A DNA stretch of 51,441 nt from an uncultured Clostridia bacterium (GCA_934476455.1 CAKSNY010000019.1:1-51441), one strand, 5' to 3'. Counted from the first letter of the stretch, positions 1 to 7,401 are shown. Notes: generated by a model not told the origin, from the letters alone. Program-made: numbers and translations.

Positions 1-1032
1 GCCCTTGGCAATATCCGCGGCTGCTTCAGCAGCGGCAACGCGCAAAGCAGCTCCGGAGATTATGTAGGCGGTATTGCGGGGCTCAGCGAATCATCTATTG
101 AAAACTCCTATTCAAAATGCAACGTAGCCGGCAAAAGCTACGTAGGCGGCATTGCGGGAAGTGCGCATAACGTTTCGGGCTGCCGTGTTATATCAAGCGT
201 TGACGGCAGCGATGAATTTATCGGTGCAATAGCCGGAAAGTGCGACGGAACGGCAACGGAAAATTACTTTACACAGGGAGATACAAACGGTATAGACTCT
301 GTCAGCTATGCCAAAATCGCACAGCCCGTATCATACGAAGAAATGCTTGCCTTTGAAAACCTTCCTGAGGAATTTTCCAATATGAAGGTAACATTTTTAA
401 AAGGAAAAAAGGAGATTAAAACCTATTATGTAGGCTTTGGCGAATCGCTTGCCGATATTCCCTCCGTTCCGAAGAAAAACAAATATTACGGCTCTTGGAG
501 CGTTACCGATTTTTCAAGCATAAAAAATGACATTTACGCCTATGCTGAATATGAAAAATATATCGGTGCCATAGAAGGAAAGCTCCTGCGAAAATCCGGT
601 GTACCGGCAATTATATGCGAGGGCAGCTTCGCACCCGATTCAACGTTTGAAGCTGTAAAGCCAAACGGCATATCTGCTCCGAAGGGCAAAACAAAAGAGC
701 TTTTAAAGCTCTCATTTAAGGGGTATACCCCAAAGGCAATCACTGTGCACTACCTTGTTCCCGACGGTGTTAATGCAGGTGACGCAAAAATATATGTTTT
801 AAAGGATGGCAAGTGGAAAAAAGCAAAAACGCAGCAAGAGGGAAATTACCTTTTATTTTCCGCAAGCTCTGAAAACGCAGTGTTTGCCTGTATTCAAAAA
901 AGCCATGCGTTTCTGTATACGGTGATTGTCCTGCTGATTGCAGCCGCTTTCCTCCTGATGTATAAATTCAAGATTTTCGGAATTGTTAAATCAGCATTTA
1001 CAAAAATAAAACGAAAAAAGTCAATTTCATAA
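1..1032 (+). CDS. GLUG-repeat surface protein, C-terminal part (5' end outside window)
   Basis: The reading frame is open from the first base of the window, so the protein is truncated at its N-terminus; 343 residues are visible. The first 100 residues carry GLUG-type repeats (YVGGIAG twice, then a weaker FIGAIAG), which form beta-solenoid-like surface domains in Firmicute adhesins and peptidases. A globular part follows without recognisable catalytic motifs. Near the end is one hydrophobic membrane segment (around YTVIVLLIAAAFLLMY) followed by a Lys/Arg-rich tail ending in KRKKSIS, so the protein is probably membrane-anchored with its bulk outside the cell. A methionine at 343 could be mistaken for the start, but the repeats upstream are in frame and belong to the gene. 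Ligand and role are unknown. Confidence 0.8.
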   Translation, partial: ALGNIRGCFSSGNAQSSSGDYVGGIAGLSESSIENSYSKCNVAGKSYVGGIAGSAHNVSGCRVISSVDGSDEFIGAIAGKCDGTATENYFTQGDTNGIDSVSYAKIAQPVSYEEMLAFENLPEEFSNMKVTFLKGKKEIKTYYVGFGESLADIPSVPKKNKYYGSWSVTDFSSIKNDIYAYAEYEKYIGAIEGKLLRKSGVPAIICEGSFAPDSTFEAVKPNGISAPKGKTKELLKLSFKGYTPKAITVHYLVPDGVNAGDAKIYVLKDGKWKKAKTQQEGNYLLFSASSENAVFACIQKSHAFLYTVIVLLIAAAFLLMYKFKIFGIVKSAFTKIKRKKSIS

Positions 1033-1036
1033 AAAA

Positions 1037-1066
1037 ATGCCCGCGAATAAACGCGGGCATTTTTTT
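1037..1066. terminator. Bidirectional Rho-independent terminator
   Basis: A perfect 9-bp stem (ATGCCCGCG/CGCGGGCAT) with an AATAAA loop is flanked by an A-run on the left and a T-run on the right. It sits between the convergent GLUG protein and amidase genes, so it can end both transcripts. Confidence 0.9.
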
Positions 1067-1072
1067 ATGAAA

Positions 1073-1885
1073 TTATGATGCAAAATACAGCTCAAGCCCT
1101 GCGGCTATCCCCTCTGTTATTTTGTCCTGATAGTCTGCCGTCGACAGCAGCGTATCCTCTTCAGGGTTTGACATAAACCCCATTTCGACCAGTATTGTCG
1201 GGACTTTACTCCAGTTAAAGCCGGTCAGGTCATCTCTTACAACCGTGCCGCGGTTAATCGCGCCTGTCTTTAATACAAACTCGTTTAACACACATTCCCC
1301 CGCTCTTTTGCTTTTTTCAAGCATTGCTGCATCTTGTATATACTTTGAGCCGGGAATAAGCACCGACACACCCTTTGAAGACTTATTATTGCTTCCGTCC
1401 GCGTGAATACGCACGGTTATATCAGCATTTAGATTGTTTCCGAGCTGCGCACGGTCAATGTTTGACAAATCACAGTTATGCTCTGTCCTGGTCATATAAA
1501 CCTGCGCGCCCATTTCCTGAAGCTTTGCATATAACCTTAACGCAACCGACAAATTAAGCGCTTCTTCAGACTGGTATTTCCCGCTTGTTCCCGATACAAA
1601 AGCGGCTTTTGTAACAGACGACCCGGGCGCTACCGCCTCTTTTCGCTTAATTTTCGTTATGCCGTGTCCTGCATCTATCAGTATAATTTTCCCGCTTACG
1701 CTGCTTTTTAAAATCTCCGGTTGGGGCTGTTCTGCCGGAATTTCCGCAGGAGCCGTCTCCTGCGTAGTAATGCTTTCCGCCGGCGGAATTATTTCTCTCG
1801 GCAGTTCTTTCTTTTTATCTTCTTCACTGCCTGTGCAGCTTATTGCCATTATCACAGATATAAAAAATGCCGCTATTTTTTCCAT
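1073..1885 (-). CDS. N-acetylmuramoyl-L-alanine amidase, Amidase_3 type, putative lipoprotein
   Basis: A 270-residue zinc amidase that would cleave the bond between N-acetylmuramic acid and the stem peptide of peptidoglycan. The N-terminus has a hydrophobic segment ending in AISC, an acceptable lipobox, then an acidic/proline-rich linker to about residue 65. The catalytic domain follows with the expected motifs: LIDAGHG (first zinc His), a Glu in SEEALNLSVAL, VRIHADG (second His region) and ILVEMGFMSN near the end with the catalytic Glu. Length and order match Amidase_3 (CwlD/AmiC class). It is convergent with the GLUG gene and divergent from guaA. A germination or sporulation role (CwlD-like) is possible but not shown. 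The lipoprotein call is an inference from the lipobox. Confidence 0.88.
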   Translation of the reverse strand: MEKIAAFFISVIMAISCTGSEEDKKKELPREIIPPAESITTQETAPAEIPAEQPQPEILKSSVSGKIILIDAGHGITKIKRKEAVAPGSSVTKAAFVSGTSGKYQSEEALNLSVALRLYAKLQEMGAQVYMTRTEHNCDLSNIDRAQLGNNLNADITVRIHADGSNNKSSKGVSVLIPGSKYIQDAAMLEKSKRAGECVLNEFVLKTGAINRGTVVRDDLTGFNWSKVPTILVEMGFMSNPEEDTLLSTADYQDKITEGIAAGLELYFAS

Positions 1886-2020
1886 ATATACCCGATCTCC
1901 TTTAAGTCTGTCAAAAAAATATTTTGGCTAAAAATCAGTCAGCCTGATTATTATACCATACTTTTCTTTTTTTGTAAATAAATTAAAAGCAATGAAATTT
2001 TACTTTCGACAAAAAACCGC

Positions 2021-2049
2021 TTGAAAAAAAAGTAGATTTTTGGTATTAT
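2021..2049 (+). promoter_or_regulatory. SigA-type promoter of guaA
   Basis: TTGAAA at 2021-2026 and TATTAT at 2044-2049 are separated by exactly 17 bp, about 40 bp upstream of the guaA start. No purine riboswitch or other structured leader was recognised between the promoter and the gene. Confidence 0.75.
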
Positions 2050-2091
2050 ATAAAGTAAATGTAAGAAGCTTTGCTACAATGAAGGGACTGA

Positions 2092-3627
2092 ATGCAGTTG
2101 GAAAAACAGACAGTGATAGTTATAGATTTCGGCGGGCAGTATAATCAGCTTATTGCACGGCGTGTGCGCGAGCATAACGTTTATTGTGAAGTAATGTCTT
2201 ATACCCGCACATTAGACGAAATAAAAGAAAAAAACCCTATCGGTATAATATTTACCGGCGGACCGAACAGTGTTTACGGAGATAACACACCGCGCTGCGA
2301 TAAAGGCATTTTTGAGCTTGGCATACCTATTTTGGGAATCTGCTACGGCGCGCAGCTTATGAGTTATTCTCTCGGCGGCAAGGTGGAAAGCGCCACCACC
2401 CGCGAATACGGAAAAACAGAGGTAACGCTTGCCGAAAGTCCGTTGTTTGACGGCATTGAAAAAAACGGAATTTGCTGGATGAGTCATACAGATTATGTTT
2501 CCGCTGTTCCTGACGGCTTTAAAATTCTTGCAACAACGTCTGCCTGCCCTGTTGCCGCATACGGTAATGACGAAAAGAGGCTTTACGGCGTTCAGTTTCA
2601 TCCGGAGGTAAACCATACGCTGTTCGGCGAAAAGATGCTTGGCAATTTCCTTCAAATATGCGGTGCTAAAAATGATTGGCATATGGGAAGCTACGCAAAA
2701 GAATATATAAGCTTTGCAAAGGAAAAGTACGCCGGCAAAAAGGTTCTTTGCGCACTTTCCGGTGGTGTCGACAGTTCTGTTGCCGCAGTTTTGTTGAGCC
2801 GTGCAGTCGGAAAAAACCTTACTTGTATTTTTGTTGACCACGGTCTTTTGCGCAAGGATGAGGGCGACCAGGTTGAGGAAATTTTCACAAAACAGTTTGA
2901 TATAAATCTTATTCGTGTAAACTGTGAAGACCGCTTTTTATCAAAGCTTGCCGGCGTAACCGAGCCGGAGAAAAAGCGCAAGATTATAGGCGAGGAATTT
3001 ATTCGCGTATTTGAAGAAGAGGCGAATAAAATCGGAGAGGTCGACTACCTCGTGCAAGGCACCATTTACCCTGATGTTGTGGAAAGCGGCGACGGTAAAA
3101 GTGCAACAATAAAAAGCCACCATAACGTAGGCGCTCTTCCCGATGTTATAAAGTTCAAAGAAATTGTTGAGCCGCTGCGTATGCTCTTTAAAGATGAGGT
3201 TCGCCGTCTTGGCACAGAGCTTGGTATTCCCGATAAATTGGTATGGCGCCAGCCTTTCCCCGGGCCCGGGCTTGCGGTGCGCGTTATAGGCGATATAACC
3301 AAAGACAAGCTTGATATTTTGCGTGATGCCGATGCGATTTTCAGAGAAGAAATATCCGCTGCCGTGCTTGATCGCAGCATCAACCAGTATTTTGCCGTAA
3401 TTACCGATATGCGCAGCGTAGGCGTAATGGGCGATTTCAGAACATATGATTATACAATAGCTCTTCGCGCTGTCACAACGACAGACTTTATGACAGCCGA
3501 TTGGGCACGCATCCCCTATGACGTACTGGAAAAAGTGAGCAACCGTATCGTCAATGAGGTTAAGCACGTAAACCGTATTGTTTACGACATAACCTCAAAA
3601 CCACCGGCAACAATTGAGTGGGAATAG
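2092..3627 (+). CDS. guaA: GMP synthase (glutamine-hydrolysing)
   Basis: Converts XMP to GMP using ATP and glutamine, the last step of guanine nucleotide synthesis, in the cytoplasm. The 511-residue length is typical. The N-terminal class I amidotransferase has its nucleophile in GICYGAQL (Cys84) and the His/Glu pair in VQFHPEV (His170, Glu172). The ATP-pyrophosphatase domain follows, with the PP-loop SGGVDSS at 223-229, then the dimerisation domain ending KPPATIEWE, the normal GuaA C-terminus. The ATG is preceded by a GAAGGGA ribosome site. The last 37 bases contain attL of the adjoining island (3591-3611), so the present 3' end of the gene is probably supplied by the element and the reading frame is restored. 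Confidence 0.97.
   Translation: MQLEKQTVIVIDFGGQYNQLIARRVREHNVYCEVMSYTRTLDEIKEKNPIGIIFTGGPNSVYGDNTPRCDKGIFELGIPILGICYGAQLMSYSLGGKVESATTREYGKTEVTLAESPLFDGIEKNGICWMSHTDYVSAVPDGFKILATTSACPVAAYGNDEKRLYGVQFHPEVNHTLFGEKMLGNFLQICGAKNDWHMGSYAKEYISFAKEKYAGKKVLCALSGGVDSSVAAVLLSRAVGKNLTCIFVDHGLLRKDEGDQVEEIFTKQFDINLIRVNCEDRFLSKLAGVTEPEKKRKIIGEEFIRVFEEEANKIGEVDYLVQGTIYPDVVESGDGKSATIKSHHNVGALPDVIKFKEIVEPLRMLFKDEVRRLGTELGIPDKLVWRQPFPGPGLAVRVIGDITKDKLDILRDADAIFREEISAAVLDRSINQYFAVITDMRSVGVMGDFRTYDYTIALRAVTTTDFMTADWARIPYDVLEKVSNRIVNEVKHVNRIVYDITSKPPATIEWE
3591..3611 (+). repeat. attL, left attachment site (inside guaA)
   Basis: Left copy of the 21-bp boundary repeat: AACCT, two variable bases (CA), then the 14-mer AAACCACCGGCAAC. 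It overlaps the codons for the TSKPPAT part of the GuaA C-terminus. The matching copy is at 12867-12887. Confidence 0.88.
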
Positions 3628-3645
3628 CATTTTCTTGATTTTCAG

Positions 3646-3681
3646 TCCTCAAAAACCGCTGTTTTATGCGTTTTTTGAGGA
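3646..3681. terminator. Terminator between guaA and the integrase gene
   Basis: TCCTCAAAAA and TTTTTTGAGGA form a stem around a loop of about 15 bases, with T-rich sequence after it on the plus strand and an A-rich left arm giving Ts on the minus strand. It can serve both convergent genes. It lies just inside attL and so was probably brought in with the element. Confidence 0.7.
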
Positions 3682-3695
3682 TTTTGTGTTTTTAA

Positions 3696-3714
3696 TGGCT
3701 ACAAATTGGCTACA
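3696..3714 (+). repeat. Putative integrase arm-type site (TGGCTACA pair), left copy
   Basis: Contains two direct TGGCTACA octamers separated by AAT and overlaps the integrase stop codon region. An 18/19-identical copy occurs at 12935-12953 next to attR. Paired short direct repeats near attachment cores are what the N-terminal domain of tyrosine integrases typically binds; that role is inferred here. Confidence 0.55.
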
Positions 3715-4802
3715 TCAGAAGTGATATTTTTAGCCATTAACTCATCAAGCTGATTTGCAACCTCAATCTGCTTGTTCGGATAAAGGTGGCTGTATGTTTC
3801 CATTGTTGTCTGAACTCTCTCATGTCCGAGCCTTTCAGCTATCAGCAAAGGGGAAAATCCCATTTCAACCAATAACGATGCGTGGCTATGCCGTATATCG
3901 TGCACACGAATCTTTTTTACGCCGGAAATTTTACAGCCCCGTTCCATTTCGTGCCACAAATAATGTTTCGTACAGGGGAAAAGTCTGTCGCAGCTTTGAA
4001 GTCCGTAGCAATGTGACATATAATCTTTTAAACAGCTGCACAAAAGCTGAGGTATTGTAATTACACGATTGCTTTTCGGTGTTTTGGGCGTTGTTATAAT
4101 ATCCTCGCGGTTAAGTCTCTGATAGCTTTTATTGATTGTAACGGTTGATTTCTCAAAATCAATATCGGCAGGTGTCAGAGCCATAAGCTCGCCCTCACGG
4201 ATTCCGGTATAATACAATGTCATAAATATTGCTTTTGAAAGCGGCTTATCCGAAACAGCCTCAATAAATGTATTAAATTCTTCTTTTGTCCAGAACAGCA
4301 TTTCATCAGCATTTTTCTTTCCCATACTTCCTGCCTTGTGACAGGGGTTTTCTTTCAGGTTGTAATACTTTACGGCGTAATTGAAAATAGCAGTTATTTG
4401 ATTTTGTATTGCTTTTAAATATGTCGGAGAATACGCGGTACCGTTTTCATCACGGTAGCTCGTGAGTGAGTTTTGCCACGCACGAATATCTGTCGGCTTT
4501 ATTTCACGCAGAGGCATTTTTCCGAAATACGGCGTTATTTTCAGGTCAACCATAAACCGTTTGTTTGATATGGTGGAGCGTTTTAACCGCTGTTCCATAT
4601 CCTTGAAATAAATATCAATGAAATCCGAAAACTTCATTTCAAGACTTGCGGATGACTGACTTAAAAAATCCCGTTCCCATTCCTGTGCTTCACGCTTTGT
4701 GCGGAAGCCTCTTTTCTTTTTATGAATGGTGTCGCCTTTCCAGTTTGTCACCCTTATCTGCGACATCCATTTCCCTGTTTTTGAATCCTTTGTTACTGAC
4801 AT
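3699..4802 (-). CDS. Tyrosine-type site-specific integrase
   Basis: Catalyses recombination between attP on the element and attB in guaA. The 367 residues carry an N-terminal arm-DNA-binding domain (about 1-50, starting MSVTKDSKTG), a SAM-like core-binding domain (about 55-155) and the catalytic domain. Visible catalytic residues are Arg202 (TGIREGEL), His301 and Arg304 (HDIRHSH), His327 (RLGHERV) and the nucleophile Tyr337 (METYSHLYP). Length is normal for phage/ICE integrases of Firmicutes. It reads towards guaA, with its stop 70 bp from the guaA stop, the usual arrangement for guaA-integrating elements. The start is ATG at 4802 behind a GGAAAGGAGC ribosome site. Confidence 0.95.
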   Translation of the reverse strand: MSVTKDSKTGKWMSQIRVTNWKGDTIHKKKRGFRTKREAQEWERDFLSQSSASLEMKFSDFIDIYFKDMEQRLKRSTISNKRFMVDLKITPYFGKMPLREIKPTDIRAWQNSLTSYRDENGTAYSPTYLKAIQNQITAIFNYAVKYYNLKENPCHKAGSMGKKNADEMLFWTKEEFNTFIEAVSDKPLSKAIFMTLYYTGIREGELMALTPADIDFEKSTVTINKSYQRLNREDIITTPKTPKSNRVITIPQLLCSCLKDYMSHCYGLQSCDRLFPCTKHYLWHEMERGCKISGVKKIRVHDIRHSHASLLVEMGFSPLLIAERLGHERVQTTMETYSHLYPNKQIEVANQLDELMAKNITSDVANL

Positions 4803-4829
4803 TTAAGCTCCTTTCCGGGAAGTGAAGCG

Positions 4830-5438
4830 TTAAAGCGTATTGGCAGGATTTTCATACAGTGCTTTTAAATATTCATTTCTTTTGGTAATTCTTTCGTTTT
4901 CGCTCATATCTTCCGGCTCTTTTGTTTCAACCGCAAGGGACGAATAATAATCAAGCGTCTGATCCTTCCATTTGTCATAGTTCTCCCTGCTCTGCGAATA
5001 GGAATAAAATTCTTCGCGCATATTCGCCCAATCTTCAAGAAACAGACACATATCAGAATTTAAGTCTGCCGATAAATCCTTTCCGTTGAAATTTATCGAA
5101 CATTCCCAGCCGTCATTCTTTGGCGGCTTTTTTACATCAATTCCGAATTTAATTCCCGAAACCTTTTCAAGACAGAAAAGAAAGCTCATAATATCCGACA
5201 TACATTCTATTTTTGCACCGTCTTTTTTATAGCCCAGCAAATACGATGATGAAGTTTCCAAAACTTTTGCAATGGTATTTACCATTCCGACTGAAATATT
5301 GATTTCGCCGTTTTCGTATTTTTGAACAGTGCGCAGAGATTTACCGAGTATGTCAGCAAGCTCCTGTTGATTCAATCCTTTACGCTTTCGCATTTCACGA
5401 ACTCGTTTTCCTATTGTATTTTCTTCTGAATTATTCAT
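4830..5438 (-). CDS. XRE-family repressor of the element
   Basis: A 202-residue protein whose first 65 residues form a Cro/C1-type helix-turn-helix (KGLNQQELADILGKSLRTVQ, with the recognition helix before KYENGEINIS). The remaining 135 residues are acidic and contain no motif I recognise; no Ser-Lys peptidase dyad of LexA-type repressors is evident. It is transcribed with, and just upstream of, the integrase, and divergently from the excisionase-like genes, the layout of an immunity repressor or master regulator of an integrative element. Its promoter (5459-5487) and the divergent one (5513-5541) are flanked by GTGCAT motifs that may be its operators. Confidence 0.85.
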   Translation of the reverse strand: MNNSEENTIGKRVREMRKRKGLNQQELADILGKSLRTVQKYENGEINISVGMVNTIAKVLETSSSYLLGYKKDGAKIECMSDIMSFLFCLEKVSGIKFGIDVKKPPKNDGWECSINFNGKDLSADLNSDMCLFLEDWANMREEFYSYSQSRENYDKWKDQTLDYYSSLAVETKEPEDMSENERITKRNEYLKALYENPANTL

Positions 5439-5458
5439 ATCTAATTCACCTCACAATT

Positions 5459-5487
5459 ATTATAACATAAAATAATACGAATTTCAA
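5459..5487 (-). promoter_or_regulatory. Promoter of the XRE repressor gene
   Basis: On the minus strand, TTGAAA (5487-5482) and TATAAT (5464-5459) are separated by 17 bp, followed by the GAGGTGA ribosome site and ATG at 5438. A GTGCAT motif (5489-5494) abuts the -35 box. Confidence 0.75.
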
Positions 5488-5512
5488 GTGCATATTTTAA
5501 TAAATTTTAGTC

Positions 5513-5541
5513 TTGACAAACGCATGAATAATGTGTATAAT
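5513..5541 (+). promoter_or_regulatory. Rightward element promoter with nearby GTGCAT motifs
   Basis: A near-consensus promoter: TTGACA at 5513-5518, TATAAT at 5536-5541, 17-bp spacer. GTGCAT occurs at 5489-5494 and again at 5549-5554 just past the -10 box, each next to an AT-rich tract. These are candidate operators for the divergent XRE repressor; binding is inferred. Confidence 0.8.
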
Positions 5542-5640
5542 ATAAATGTGCATTAAAAGTACTTATTTATATTTGTATTATTCCGTTATAAGCTGATAAC
5601 ACGAATTAAAAATACTTTTTATTGAAAGAGAGGTGAGAAA

Positions 5641-5835
5641 ATGAGGGCACAGTATATTACAGTTGATGAGGTTTCGGCAGCTCTTGGTATCAGTAAAAGC
5701 AAGTCGTATCAGATTATCAGAAGTCTGAACAGAGAGCTTCGGGATATGGGCTATATTACTGTATCGGGCAAATGTCCGCTGCAGTACTTCAAACAAAAAT
5801 TTTATGGGTTTCAGATAAATAACGATGAGCAGTAA
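5641..5835 (+). CDS. Small excisionase-like HTH protein
   Basis: A 64-residue protein beginning MRAQYITVDEVSAALGISKS: a MerR/excisionase-like winged-helix start (threonine, valine-aspartate, then the ALGISKSKSYQII helix-turn-helix). Proteins of this size and sequence type are common directly after the divergent promoter of integrative elements of Clostridia and are presumed to direct excision or regulate it. The ribosome site is AAAGAGAGGTG, about 8 bases before ATG. The gene overlaps the next by 11 bp, indicating coupled translation. Function is inferred from family and position. Confidence 0.7.
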   Translation: MRAQYITVDEVSAALGISKSKSYQIIRSLNRELRDMGYITVSGKCPLQYFKQKFYGFQINNDEQ

Positions 5836-6223
5836 TTATCCAGAAAAGGAAAGGCGGCGGTCTTATGTGAACAGAAACTTTTTTATACTTGAAAACAGTA
5901 TTTTTAATTATGATTTAGATGTGTATGAGTTTAAAGTTTATGCTTATCTTTGTATGCGGGCGGATATAAAAACAAAGAATTGTTTTCCGTCTGCCTGCAA
6001 AATTGCAGATGAATGTGCTATAAGCGAATCGAAAGTGCGCAGGGTAATAGCTTCGCTTGAGAAAAAAGGGTTTATTTCAAAAAGAGAACGGTTTTTAAAA
6101 AGCTCAAGGGGCAGAAATCATCAGACGAGCAATCTGTACCACATAGAGGAACTCCCTGTATGCGGTACAGGCACCTCTGTGCCGTCAGTCTGTAACCCCC
6201 TGTACATCAGAGAGGGCAATTAA
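5825..6223 (+). CDS. HTH_36-type DNA-binding protein (replication-initiator-like N-terminal domain)
   Basis: 132 residues. After about 15 residues comes a winged-helix domain of the HTH_36 type: FKVYAYLCMRADIKTKNCFP, then a recognition region around ISESKVRRVIASLEKKGFIS, ending with the wing. Such domains start the RepA-like/DUF6017 proteins and DnaD-like helicase loaders of Firmicute mobile elements. Here the protein stops soon after the domain (PLYIREGN). The start overlaps the preceding gene and has no strong ribosome site, suggesting coupled translation. It may work with the next gene product (see there). Confidence 0.7.
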   Translation: MSSNYPEKERRRSYVNRNFFILENSIFNYDLDVYEFKVYAYLCMRADIKTKNCFPSACKIADECAISESKVRRVIASLEKKGFISKRERFLKSSRGRNHQTSNLYHIEELPVCGTGTSVPSVCNPLYIREGN

Positions 6224-6281
6224 CAAAACTCATATAATAAAATATATTTATCAAAAACCATAACAACAAGAAGGTGAGGCC

Positions 6282-6635
6282 GTGGATTCGGAAACAGAAA
6301 AATTCTATTATTATCTTGATGAGTGCTATTTTCATCCCGAAAGGGACAAGGAATATTTATCACAAACCGAGAAGAATTTGGCGAGAAAAGCGATGGAGCT
6401 TTTATGGAATAAGCCGAAAATAAAAATTGACGGAGTTACATATTCCAATACTGAAATACGGAAAAAACTTCTTGGCGAAATGATGCCTGAAATTTTAGAC
6501 AGAGCGGTAGAAATTTATCGTACGGCTCAGAACGTGAAATATGAGTCGGCTTATCTGGCAACCTGTATTTTTGGCACACTCATAAATTATGACGCATATA
6601 TAGAACGGCTGTTTAATCAGACGTTTTATAGTTAA
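6282..6635 (+). CDS. Hypothetical element protein, possibly related to the DUF6017 C-terminal domain
   Basis: 117 residues from a GTG start behind AAGGTGAGG. I do not recognise it securely. Its pattern (KIKIDGVTYSNTEIRKKLL, then EILDRAVEIY and ESAYLATCIFGTLINYDAYI) resembles in layout the C-terminal DUF6017 region of HTH_36 replication proteins: a short beta hairpin, a helix, then the YLxTxI segment near the end. That would make this and the preceding gene two halves of a protein that is often a single chain. No catalytic or membrane signature is seen. It is predicted helical and cytoplasmic. It lies 58 bp after the HTH_36 gene and 35 bp before the Cys-rich VLP gene, all in the rightward element operon. 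Confidence 0.6.
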   Translation: MDSETEKFYYYLDECYFHPERDKEYLSQTEKNLARKAMELLWNKPKIKIDGVTYSNTEIRKKLLGEMMPEILDRAVEIYRTAQNVKYESAYLATCIFGTLINYDAYIERLFNQTFYS

Positions 6636-6670
6636 AATCCAAAATCTGAAAAAGAAAGAGGTGAATAAAC

Positions 6671-7048
6671 ATAAAAAATAATTATCAGGTATTAACGCTG
6701 ACACCAAAGCAAAGCCACAGTGTAAATAAACTCATTCGGAAGGAATGCTGTAATTATGATAACGGAAATTGTATTTTGCTTGATGACGGAGAGGTATGTG
6801 TGTGTCCGCAAGTTATTACATATTCGCATATTATCTGCAAATGGCTTAAAATAGCTGTGCTGCCTCTGGATAAGGGGTTGTATGCTGAAATTACAAAGCC
6901 TCAAAATCTTAAAAGATGTGCATACTGCGGCAAGACATTTGCAAGCAAGGCAAATAAAACAAAATACTGTGATAATTGCAGAGTTGTTGTCCGCAGAAAG
7001 AAAAAGGCTGAATACGAACGTAACAGACGGCTGAGAATGGGCAAATAA
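6671..7048 (+). CDS. Cysteine-rich VLP protein with a probable ATA start codon
   Basis: 125 residues in frame, of the Cys-rich VLP family that accompanies integrative and conjugative elements. Characteristic features are IRKECCNYDNGNCILLDDGE, the VCVCPQ motif, the VLPLDK motif that names the family, and a C-terminal treble-clef-like zinc site (CAYCGK followed by YCDNC) and a basic tail. The family-conserved N-terminal part lies upstream of the first conventional start in frame (TTG at 6776). No ATG, GTG or TTG exists between the upstream stop and there. A good ribosome site (AAAGAGGTGA, 6654-6663) lies 7 bases before ATA at 6671, exactly where an ATG would be expected. Either ATA is used, or the gene is weakly translated or mutated. 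Confidence 0.75.
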   Translation: MKNNYQVLTLTPKQSHSVNKLIRKECCNYDNGNCILLDDGEVCVCPQVITYSHIICKWLKIAVLPLDKGLYAEITKPQNLKRCAYCGKTFASKANKTKYCDNCRVVVRRKKKAEYERNRRLRMGK

Positions 7049-7072
7049 AGGCGAAAAAACTTTACAAATACA

Positions 7073-7136
7073 AGGCTCTTTTGAGGGGAATTTCGTATTG
7101 GAATATAAATTCATTAATACCCCTCAAAAAGAGCCT
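7073..7136. repeat. Inverted repeat after the VLP gene
   Basis: AGGCTCTTTTGAGGGG at 7073-7088 pairs with CCCCTCAAAAAGAGCCT at 7120-7136 (one extra base on the right arm), around a loop of about 31 bases. There is no T-run after it, so it is more likely a processing, mobilisation or attenuation structure than a simple terminator. Confidence 0.6.
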
Positions 7137-7401
7137 CTATTTGTCCACACAGTATTTTTAAAATATTTAATCAAAAAGGGTTTGGGATTACCCAAAAAAT
7201 CAAATCAATTTTAAGCGAGTGTGGCTGCACTTGCTTTGCTTGCTATTCCGCCCGGATATGGCAAGTAAGCAAAATTGATTTTTTGTGAGTGGGTACTCAC
7301 TCGCTTTGCTTGCTATGCTATGAAAATAGACCTATTTTCTTTGCAACAGCAGAAAAAACATAATTAAATTTATGCAATATGTAGAAATATTAAATATGGT
7401 A
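7137..7401. other. Repeat-rich non-coding region, candidate oriT or regulatory leader
   Basis: No coding sequence is seen. It contains a small inverted repeat (TTTGGG/CCCAAA at 7181-7196), a longer pair (AAATCAATTTT 7202-7212 with AAAATTGATTT 7271-7281), and two 32-bp direct repeats at 7215-7246 and 7285-7316 that match at 25 of 32 positions and share the last 14 bases (GCTTTGCTTGCTAT). The second repeat includes a short palindrome (GTGAGT, GGGT, ACTCAC at 7285-7300). GAAAATA/TATTTTC forms another hairpin at 7322-7339. Clustered inverted and direct repeats beside the VLP gene, at the place where mobilisation genes usually follow, suggest a transfer origin; this is inference. Confidence 0.45.

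Noticed and set aside
1..342. Separate gene upstream of the methionine at 343
   Set aside because: The frame from base 1 continues without a stop into 343-1032 and carries the same GLUG repeats, so it is one truncated gene.
2050..2091. Purine riboswitch before guaA
   Set aside because: Only about 40 bases lie between promoter and start and none of the conserved aptamer segments is present.
2212..2841. 209-residue open frame on the minus strand opposite guaA
   Set aside because: Shadow of guaA; no motifs, no ribosome site, implausible composition. The same applies to the minus-strand frames at 2941-3567 and 42665-43399.
7215..7316. Possible CRISPR array from two 32-bp repeats
   Set aside because: Only two copies, matching at 25 of 32 bases, with a 38-bp gap that itself holds an inverted repeat; no cas genes nearby. 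Treated as candidate oriT/regulatory repeats.
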